Part shown: positions 54,987 to 63,000 of the stretch, in pieces
Position numbering within the stretch: position 1 is the stretch's first letter
Layout: each line of letters starts with the position of its first letter
Source of the DNA: PSRI01 sp041484195
GTDB taxonomy: Bacteria > Bacteroidota > Bacteroidia > Chitinophagales > Chitinophagaceae
Length of the DNA: 64,000 bases
Direction of reading: 5' to 3'
NCBI GenBank assembly: GCA_041484195.1
Contig: JBGPHC010000010.1
Location: forward strand, 75,234 to 139,233
Notes under the pieces: model-generated
Databases searched by the model: none
What the model was told of the DNA's origin: nothing
The model's input: the letters and a program-made list of their open reading frames with translations, nothing else
Made by a program: the position numbers and the translations under genes

Positions 54987-55802
54987 TTACTTATATCCGA
55001 TGGCTATTACAAATTCACCTGGAACCAGATAGCCATCTCCTTGCTGGAAATCTTTTATCGAGTCCAGGTATTCTTTTTTCACTTCATTCTTTACCCGCTC
55101 TTCAAATTTGAAATATGCCAGGGCTACGGGACCTCCTTCAAATGCCGCGCCACAGGCTTCTTCCGGCGATGCGTAGGCAAGTTGGGTTGACAATCGTTCC
55201 AGCCGGATATCTTTAAATCCCGCAGCTTCAAAGCTTCGTTTGAGCATATCTTTATTCCCCAAATTAAAAAACATGGGGCAGACTTCGGAACTGACTCTCT
55301 TGTCAACAATCTCAAAGATTTCCGCCCATCCACATTGATCACGCTGTCCCCAAACTGCAGAGACTGCTCTCCCACCAGGCAACAATGCCCTATGCATTTC
55401 CTGCAGCGCCTTAATGGGCCAGGGAACATACATCAGGCCCAAAGCACAAGCTGCCAGGTCGAAGCTGCCGTCAGGGACATCGAGCTTTTCCGCATCCATT
55501 CTCCTGAATTGAACCTGGTCGATATTATTGTCTATGGCCCCCTGTATGGCTATTTTCAACATATTTTCTGAGATATCGGTAGCCAGAACAAAGCCTGATT
55601 TACCCACCCTCTCGGCCATCCTGAAGCTTACCAAACCGGTTCCACAAGCAATTTCAATTACCCTTTCTCCGGGTTGCAAGGCGGCTATCTGCATCATGAG
55701 ATCCTGCGCAGGCCGGAGTTGAGCCTGCCAGGATGATTCATAATATGCGGCTGCCCTGTCCCATCCATACCTCTGAATCCTTCGTTGCAAATCAGGCTCC
55801 AT
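54987..55802 (-). CDS. Class I SAM-dependent methyltransferase
   Basis: A 271-residue Methyltransf_11/UbiE-like enzyme. SAM motif I is VIEIACGTGLVSFRMAE, motif II LATDISENMLKIA, and SFDLAACALGLMYVPWPIKA is the post-I region; the C-terminal cap has EACGAAFEGGPVALAYFKFE. The start is ATG 55802, which overlaps the upstream OsmC-family stop as TAATG, so its translation is coupled to that gene. The longer frame to 55847 lies inside the neighbour. It converges with the ABC-F gene, 20 bases from its stop, with no terminator hairpin between. Confidence 0.92.
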   Translation of the reverse strand: MEPDLQRRIQRYGWDRAAAYYESSWQAQLRPAQDLMMQIAALQPGERVIEIACGTGLVSFRMAERVGKSGFVLATDISENMLKIAIQGAIDNNIDQVQFRRMDAEKLDVPDGSFDLAACALGLMYVPWPIKALQEMHRALLPGGRAVSAVWGQRDQCGWAEIFEIVDKRVSSEVCPMFFNLGNKDMLKRSFEAAGFKDIRLERLSTQLAYASPEEACGAAFEGGPVALAYFKFEERVKNEVKKEYLDSIKDFQQGDGYLVPGEFVIAIGYK

Positions 55803-56326
55803 TATCCGTTTTGTTTTGTTGAAATAAGGTGGACCTGACGCACACATTCCTGGCCGCGGCTGAATACATCCAGGTATGGACTGTGCCTGTCTGCTTCGTC
55901 CAGCAAGTGCAGGATCTCCGTTTCTGAGGCTTCCGATTCAATACTAACGGTATAACGTACCTGTAAATAACCGGGGGCCCGGCTGCTGGTTCCAAACAAT
56001 GCGCCATCGTCATAATCGGCCTGCACCTCGACCTCAAGAGCCTCAATGGGAACATTCATCTTGGCTGCATGGAGCATGTAACCAATAGCCAGACAGCTGC
56101 CCAGCGCGGCGCGTCCGTAAACTCCCGGTGTGGGCCCGGCTGCATTCCCTCCTACGGATTGCGGCATGTCTGCCTTATATTTCCAATCACCTTCCGTAAT
56201 CTCGCATGTCAGTCCATCAATAATCCTTGTCCTTGAAATACCTGTACCCAGGCCAAGAGATGGCTTGAGAGTAAGAGCCCTAATACTCCTGTCAATCGCG
56301 GTCTTGATCTTGTTGTGAGTCTCCAT
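55802..56326 (-). CDS. OsmC-family protein
   Basis: A 174-residue protein of the OsmC/Ohr superfamily, thiol peroxidases that reduce organic hydroperoxides. The two catalytic cysteines are present in ALGSCLAIGYMLHAAK and SRGQECVRQVHL. The middle of the protein reads VQADYDDGALFGTSSRAPGY. It resembles the generic OsmC-like branch rather than true Ohr. It is first in a two-gene unit with the methyltransferase, sharing the TAATG overlap, which suggests joint action on an electrophile or oxidised substrate. That link is inference. Confidence 0.88.
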   Translation of the reverse strand: METHNKIKTAIDRSIRALTLKPSLGLGTGISRTRIIDGLTCEITEGDWKYKADMPQSVGGNAAGPTPGVYGRAALGSCLAIGYMLHAAKMNVPIEALEVEVQADYDDGALFGTSSRAPGYLQVRYTVSIESEASETEILHLLDEADRHSPYLDVFSRGQECVRQVHLISTKQNG

Positions 56327-56727
56327 AATGAAACATTTTAGTCATAATGCTGGCAATTCTTAAAGTTAAATCAAATGAGTGAACTCCAAAAATGGACTGA
56401 GATTTCAAATAGCTGAATCCCCTTCTTATAAATCCTCCGGCACGCATTGGGGAATCCTTCTGGGGCCAAGGCTGAGTTCAGTGGCATAAAGAGGGTAATT
56501 GTTTTGCGAAACTGAAAGCTAAACCAGCAATTGGCTTCGGGAAAGTGAAGATACCGTACGGGTTTATTCATAATCCGGAATGCAAGTCCGGGCTGCTCGG
56601 AATATTTTCAAATTTTTAAACTTTTTTTCGTCAATCGTGTAATAGGTTTCATATCCTGTCCTTCTTGTATCTTATACTCATTGAAAAAAATAGTCAGGCC
56701 ATTCATTTAATCAAAAAAATATTTCTT
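56327..56727. other. 401-base divergent gap between OsmC and dodecin genes
   Basis: AT-rich DNA that should contain both promoters. A 66-codon minus-strand frame at 56371-56571 shows no domain, signal or plausible codon use and is not called. No strong hairpin or exact promoter box was found. Confidence 0.45.
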
Positions 56728-56928
56728 ATGCCAATCGTAAAAGTCATTGAAGTCATTGCTTCTTCTGAGAAAGGTGTTGATGAGGCCATTCGCATTGCGG
56801 TAGCAGAAGCTTCCAAGACAGTCCGTAATATTGACTCAGTTTTTGTGAAGAACATCAAGGTGCACGTGAAAGACGGCAAAGTCTCGACATTCGGAGTGAT
56901 TTGCAAGATTGCATTCAGGCTTGATTGA
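56728..56928 (+). CDS. Dodecin
   Basis: A 66-residue flavin-binding storage protein that assembles as a hollow dodecamer. ATG 56728 gives the exact family N-terminus MPIVKVIEVIASSEKGVDEA. The flavin-stacking aromatic Trp of archaeal and many bacterial dodecins is not seen: the protein has no Trp at all, and the strand reads VFVKNIKVHVKDGKVSTFGV. It may therefore bind flavin differently or bind another ligand. It is monocistronic. Confidence 0.9.
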   Translation: MPIVKVIEVIASSEKGVDEAIRIAVAEASKTVRNIDSVFVKNIKVHVKDGKVSTFGVICKIAFRLD

Positions 56929-57240
56929 GTCTGAATACTCATCCCTTTTCGTTGATCCAATGAATCTATATTTGACGGTTTTTCCCAAAAAACACCGCTC
57001 TGGATATTATTGCCTGGTTGAAGCGAACCGGAACATATTCCCCCTTTATGCTCATGTTATGGCCGAATATTTTCCTGCCTCTGATTCCATTTCAGCCCCG
57101 AAAAAGATAAGGCCTTCTGATTTTTTAAGAGGGCCTGAAAAAGCTCCACGGTCATCGGACGCAGTCATAAACAGGTTCAGGCCGGCTGGCAACAATCCTA
57201 CAATTCTAAATCACAATTGCACATGGCCTCAATATCGGTC
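56929..57240. other. 312-base convergent gap, no feature seen
   Basis: Between dodecin (+) and the EF-G paralogue (-). No gene and no clear terminator stem could be identified. Confidence 0.45.
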
Positions 57241-59385
57241 TCATCCGGCTACTAATTCTTCCTTCGTAACTTTATTATAATCATCCGTTAGTTTGCGTTG
57301 TATTTCGTAAGGGACAGAAACATATTCATAGAATTTCATTTTGAATTTGGCCCTTCCCTGTGTGATGGACCGGATTGAAGACGAATAATCATGCATTTCC
57401 GCCTGGGGCACTTTGGCTATCACCTTTGTAAAATGACCCTCGGAATCAATACCCTCTACGATTGCACGGCGGGTCTGCAAATCTCCCATCACCGAACCCG
57501 TAATGTCTTCAGGGCACAGAACTTCAAGCTGGTAGATGGGTTCCATCAATTGCGGATCAGCCTGTTGAAATGCCTGTTTGAATGCCATAAGACCGGCAAT
57601 CTTGAAAGAGATATCGTTACTGTCAACCGGATGCATTTTGCCATCAAATATTGAAACTCTGATATCTCTCACATAAGATCCGGTGAGGGGTCCTTCATTC
57701 ATTTTTTCCATCACCCCTTTCAATATGGATGGAAGAAAACGCTGGTCGATTGCGCCTCCCACTATACAGTTGTAAAAAACAAGTTTCCCTCCCCAGGCCA
57801 ATTCGTGAACATCCCTGCCTCTCACATTCAATCCTATTGGGTCGGACATGCCTTCAAACCAGGGCTCGATGCGCATATGCACTTCTCCGAATTGCCCGGC
57901 ACCTCCGGATTGCTTTTTATGTCGGTAAACCGATTCAGAAACCTTCCGGATTGTCTCCCGGTAGGGAATCCGGGGCCTGATAAATTTCACCTCAACTTTG
58001 TAAAGGTGCTCTATTTTCCATTTGATTACGGCAAGGTGCATGTCCCCCTGGCAGTAAAGCAATGTCTGCCTTAATTCGGGGGAAACTTCCACCAAAATTG
58101 TGGGGTCTTCTTCCCGCAACTGATGCAGGGCGGTGGACAATTTTTCCTCCTCTCCTTTTTTTGCCGCCTCAATAGCGACACTCATGTTAGGTGAAGGAAA
58201 TTGAATGGGTTGCAATTCGAGATTATTACCCCGATCGTGAAGCGTATTGTTGATATGCGTATTTTTCAGTTTTAATGTGGCTCCAATATCGCCGGCGCTC
58301 AATTCATTCACATTGTTTCGCCTGTTGCCCTCCACTACGAACAGTTGGTTGAATTTTTCGAAGGAGGCCGTTGACTCATTTACCAATTCCATTCCGGATT
58401 TGATGGTTCCCGAAAACACTTTAAAAAAAGACATCTCTCCTACATGGGGTTCGGAAATTGTCTTGTAGATGAATATGCATGCGGGGCCGTTGGCATCGCA
58501 TGGCAGTAGAGCACCTCCAACTGTTTTTTGAGGAGGCATCTCGTTGGCGCTCGGACAAACATTATCAATGAATCCCATCAGCCTGCCACTGCCCATATTT
58601 CGCTCGGCCGATAAACAAAACAGGGGAAACAGGTCATGATGAATCATCGCTTTTTTCATTCCTTCCTTTATTTCGTCTTCTTCCAACTCTCCCTTGTCAA
58701 AATATTTTTCCATCAAAGTTTCATCATTGCTGGCTACCGCCTCAATTAATTCCTTGTGGAGGTTCTCGGCCCTGGGTCGCTCTTCATCAGGAATGGGCAA
58801 TTTTTCGGGTTTGCCTCCGGCATCTTTGAATTTATACTGGGTCATGCGCAGCACGTCAATGATGCAATGAAATCCCTCTCCCTGTTGCAATGGGTATTGC
58901 ACTACCACCACATTATTTCCAAAATGCTGTTTCGCCTGCAGGACAGTCTTATCAAAATCGGCTTTTTCATGATCAAGTTTGTTCACCGCGAATATCATTG
59001 GGGTCTTGAATTTTTCTGTGTATTCCCAAATGATATCAGTACCAACTTCAACGCCCATTGTAGCATTGAGCAGCATTACTCCGATATCGGCAACGCGCAA
59101 TGTGGAAATCACTTCGCCTACAAAATCATCATAGCCCGGAGTATCTATGATATTGATCTTATATCCCCTCCACCTGCTGTGCATGAGTTTTGAAAAAATG
59201 GAGTTTCCGCGTTCCTGTTCCAGTTCATGGTAGTCTCCTACGGTATTCCTTTCCGCGATGGTCCCGCGGCGGTTGATCAATCCGGCCTCATATAGCATGC
59301 ATTCCGCAAGCGTGGTTTTACCTGCGCCAGCGTGACCGAGCAGAACTACGTTCTTCACATGGGAAGTATCAAATTCGGCAGCCAT
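57241..59385 (-). CDS. EF-G paralogue (EF-G2-like) with altered switch II
   Basis: A 714-residue five-domain translational GTPase-like protein. The start is ATG 59385 (MAAEFDTS); TTG 59394 is less likely. The P-loop is GHAGAGKT (residues 17-24). Switch I reads RGNSI (59-63) instead of RGITI. Switch II reads DTPGYDDF (81-88), so Tyr85 occupies the place of the catalytic His in DTPGHVDF. NKLD and SAERNMG serve as G4 and G5. Domain II (NGPACIFIYKTISEPHVGEM) and domains III to V (RIPYRETIRKVSES, GGAGQFGEVHMRIEPWF, LMEPIYQLEVLCPEDITGSV) are intact, including the domain IV loop region. Bacteroides species carry an EF-G paralogue reported to lack GTPase activity; this protein may belong to that class. 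It is monocistronic. Confidence 0.93.
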   Translation of the reverse strand: MAAEFDTSHVKNVVLLGHAGAGKTTLAECMLYEAGLINRRGTIAERNTVGDYHELEQERGNSIFSKLMHSRWRGYKINIIDTPGYDDFVGEVISTLRVADIGVMLLNATMGVEVGTDIIWEYTEKFKTPMIFAVNKLDHEKADFDKTVLQAKQHFGNNVVVVQYPLQQGEGFHCIIDVLRMTQYKFKDAGGKPEKLPIPDEERPRAENLHKELIEAVASNDETLMEKYFDKGELEEDEIKEGMKKAMIHHDLFPLFCLSAERNMGSGRLMGFIDNVCPSANEMPPQKTVGGALLPCDANGPACIFIYKTISEPHVGEMSFFKVFSGTIKSGMELVNESTASFEKFNQLFVVEGNRRNNVNELSAGDIGATLKLKNTHINNTLHDRGNNLELQPIQFPSPNMSVAIEAAKKGEEEKLSTALHQLREEDPTILVEVSPELRQTLLYCQGDMHLAVIKWKIEHLYKVEVKFIRPRIPYRETIRKVSESVYRHKKQSGGAGQFGEVHMRIEPWFEGMSDPIGLNVRGRDVHELAWGGKLVFYNCIVGGAIDQRFLPSILKGVMEKMNEGPLTGSYVRDIRVSIFDGKMHPVDSNDISFKIAGLMAFKQAFQQADPQLMEPIYQLEVLCPEDITGSVMGDLQTRRAIVEGIDSEGHFTKVIAKVPQAEMHDYSSSIRSITQGRAKFKMKFYEYVSVPYEIQRKLTDDYNKVTKEELVAG

Positions 59386-59512
59386 GGCAAACAAATTTTA
59401 AAGTGAAAAAAAATAATATTTCTGTGGGAGCTTATACGCAGCTACGAGACGCAGAAAATGAGTATCATATTCCTGCACCCAAGCGCTTCAGATAATCTGG
59501 TAAGAATGGTTT

Positions 59513-59896
59513 TTATGTGCGTTCAAGAAAATGGTGGAAATCAGTTTTCAGATCAATCAGTGTATGATTGAGATCCTGGAATTCTTCCGATAATTTTTCA
59601 TGATCTGAAACAATTTCATCAAAGGTTCGGGTATCGGTGTTACCAATTTGAATAGTGGCAATTTTTTCGTGGGATTTAATGTTCTGCTTAAGATCGTGGA
59701 TGTTGATGAGCTGGATGTGGAATTGATTTTGATAGTGTTCAACTTCTTTCAGGGCTTCCTTGTTTGACAGGTGAGCGGCAGCTTTCTGCAACTCACTTTT
59801 CATGTGCGCGAGATCTTCGCGTTGAGAACGCAATGCCTCTCTCCAGGTATTGCATTCTCGGGACAACTGTGCAACGTCTGCGGTAACCATGGGCAT
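59513..59896 (-). CDS. Small coiled-coil protein
   Basis: About 127 residues from ATG 59896 (MPMVTADVAQLSREC) or 125 from ATG 59890; the frame runs up to 60037, but the upstream part is hydrophobic, AT-rich and crosses the promoter region. Nearly the whole protein is charged and helical (REALRSQREDLAHMKSELQK, VSDHEKLSEEFQDLNHTLID), with a four-helix or coiled-coil pattern and no signal peptide. It recalls small Bacteroidota proteins annotated only as hypothetical. No partner gene is adjacent. Confidence 0.65.
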   Translation of the reverse strand: MPMVTADVAQLSRECNTWREALRSQREDLAHMKSELQKAAAHLSNKEALKEVEHYQNQFHIQLINIHDLKQNIKSHEKIATIQIGNTDTRTFDEIVSDHEKLSEEFQDLNHTLIDLKTDFHHFLERT

Positions 59897-60042
59897 AAGT
59901 TTTATGATTAACAAATAAAGAACTCTTGCTTTCCACGGGACCGGAATTATGATCTGTATAAATTTAAAAAGAATTTTAATAAAAGAGCAATCCTGTGCAA
60001 AAATTGTCAGATTATTATGGTCTTGGCAGGCTTGCAATGAAA

Positions 60043-60070
60043 AGGCCGTTCAGTATTTTCTGAACGGCCT
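60043..60070 (-). terminator. Terminator of the giant repeat-protein gene
   Basis: A perfect 11-bp stem AGGCCGTTCAG / CTGAACGGCCT with a 6-base loop lies 26 bases beyond the stop of the giant gene; on the minus strand it is followed by TTT. Confidence 0.9.
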
Positions 60071-60096
60071 CATGATTTTTATCAAACCAGGGGGTA

Positions 60097-63000
60097 TTAT
60101 TGTGTTATCAAAGGAAGGATGGCTCTCTTATCGTCCAATATGCATTCTACAAAGTATTCTCCCTTGGCAAAAGTGGTCACATTCAATCGGTTCACGTTGT
60201 TAGGGGCCGTTGTAATCATCAATTTCCGGCCAACTCTGTCATATATGGTCACTCTTACCGGGTTTGGAGGCGGTTTCGAGAAAATCAGGAAGGCCTCTCC
60301 ATGAGCTGGCGTTGGACTGATCTTGCACCTGATATCTCCCAGGTAGTGGCCTATATCGGGCAGGAAGAAATAAGGTTCTGAATCGCCGCTACAGCCATTG
60401 ACGCCGGTTACACCTACTTTATACACTCCATAACCCTTGGGTTTGTATACTTTGCCGGTTGCACCAGGGATCAATTGCCCGTCCTTATACCATTGGTAGG
60501 TCGATGCAGCCGAACAAGTCAGGGTATTGCCGGATTGACTTATCGTTACAGCTCCATAATCCACTACGTTAATCGTGATTGTATCATTCACCGTTGTTCC
60601 ACATTTGGTCACAGATACAATATAACTGGTCGAATTGAATGGATTCGCCTGCGGGTTAGCAATAGTAGTATTGTCCAGACCCGAGGACGGTGTCCAGGCA
60701 AATGAAGCTCCCGGGTTACCCGCATCCAATTGTACTGTATTTCCGCGGCAGATGGTCGTATCATTTCCAAGGTTTACTATCAGTTGCGTGCCACTGATAT
60801 TGACAGGTTTACTGACCGAAGTAGTGATACCCGTATTTGTAGTAACCATTAGGATTACCGTATAAGTGCCTGGCGCCAGATAGTTGTGGGCCGGGTTCTG
60901 TTGGTTTGATGTATTACCATCTCCAAAATCCCAGCTCCAGCTGGCTATGGATTGGCCACAGGACACTACCGTGCTGTCTGTAAATTGTACCGCAGCTGGT
61001 AAGCAATTAGCCAAAGAGCTATCAATTCCGAAGTTTACCGCAAGAGGGAATTTAGGCGTAATTCTAATTGTATCTGTTCCGGCACAGCCACCCAATGTTA
61101 CATCTACCCAATATTTACCCGGGAAGGCAGCCACAATGGTCTTACTGCTAGCACCAGTACTCCATGCATAAGTAGCTCCAGGATTACCGGCATCCAATGT
61201 TAGGGTATTGCCCAGACAAATGGCAGTATCATTACCAAGGTTCACCGTCATACCTCCACCTGGGACGATTACTGAACTCGAGGTGGTGGAAGGCAGACCG
61301 CTACTGGGCGTTACGGTCAACATCACCGTATAAGTGCCACTTGCCGCATAGTTATGTGCAGGATTCTGCACCGTTGAAGTATTGCCATCGCCGAAATCCC
61401 AAAGCCATCCTGTAATGCTTCCCGTACAAATTACAGACGCGTCATTGAACTGTACACTTACGGGTACACATGACGGTGTAACGACATAAGTGAATATTGG
61501 TGTGACAGCGGGTTTCAGGCCAACATTGATATTGTCTGTTCCCGTACATCCACCATTAGTTATAGTTACAGAATATACGGTCGGTGCAAATCCGGTAACA
61601 GTCAGGGTTTGCGTAGTAGCGCCACCCGGACTCCACAGGTAGGTTGATCCCGCGTTGCCGGCATCCAATACGAGGTTGCTTCCCAAACATAAGGAAGTAT
61701 CATTACCCAGGTTGACTACCAGAGATCCTGATGTGGTTATATTAATGGCATCATTGCTACTGCAGCCCCCCTGTGTAACCTGAACGGAATATGTTCCTGT
61801 TGAATTTACGGAAATGGTCTGCGTTGTAGCCCCTGTGCTCCAGAGATAAGTGGCGCCCGCATTTCCTGCATCAAGGGTAGTGCTGGATCCGGTGCAAATG
61901 GTGGCATCGGGTCCAAGGTTCACGATTGGAGCAGGATTTACGGTTACATCAATGGCATCACTTGCACTACATCCACCCTGGCTTACCTGAACAGAATAAG
62001 TACCTGCAGCATTGACAGAGATGGTCTTCGTAGTGGCGCCTGTGCTCCAGAGATAAGTGGCCCCAACATTGCCCGCGTCAAACGTAATACTCGAGCCTGC
62101 ACATATCGTTGCGTCAGGACCCAGGTTCACAACCGGAGGAGGATTTATAGCAACATTTATCGCATCATTTCCTGTGCAGCCAGCCTTAGTCACCTGCACG
62201 GAATATGTTCCGGCAGCATTGACAGAAATAGTCTGCGTAGTGGCGCCGGTACTCCATAAATAAGTAGCAGCGGCGACGCCGGCATCCAGTGTTATACTGG
62301 TACCGTTGCATATGGAAACATCTGGTCCAAGATTTACAGAAGGACCAGGATTCACGGATACGTTGATAGCATCGCTGCTGCTGCAACCCAATTTAGTAAC
62401 CTGAACGGAATAGCTTCCGGCTGTGTTGACAACAATGGTTTGCGTCGTGGCGCCTGTGCTCCACAAATAAGTGGATCCTGCATTGCCAGCATCCAGTGTT
62501 ACAGAGGAACCCGCACAAATCGTTGCATCAGGTCCCAGGTTTACAACCGGCGGCATGTTCACCGTGATATTGATCGCATCGCTGCCTGTGCATCCGCCCT
62601 TTGTCACCTGCACCGAATAGGTCCCGGTGGAATTCACTATTATGGTCTTCGTGGTTGCCCCGTTATTCCACAAATAAGTGGCTCCTGCAATACCTGCATC
62701 GAGCATGATACTTGAGCCCGCACAGATGCTGGCATCAGCGCCAAGATTTACTATAGGTGCGGCATTCACTGTCACATTTATAGCGTCATTGCCGGTGCAT
62801 CCGCTCTGAGTTACCTGAACGGAATAAGCTCCGGCCGAGTTAACCGCAATTGTTTGTGTTGTTGCACCTGTGCTCCACAGATAAGTAGCGCCCACATTAC
62901 CCGCATCAAGCGTAATACTTGAACCTGTACAGATCGTAGCATCAGGTCCCAGATTTACAACAGGCAAAGCAGTAACGGCAACGTTTATAGCATCATTGCC

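Noticed and set aside
56371..56571. 66-codon frame between the OsmC and dodecin genes
   Set aside because: No domain, no upstream promoter and odd composition; probably chance.
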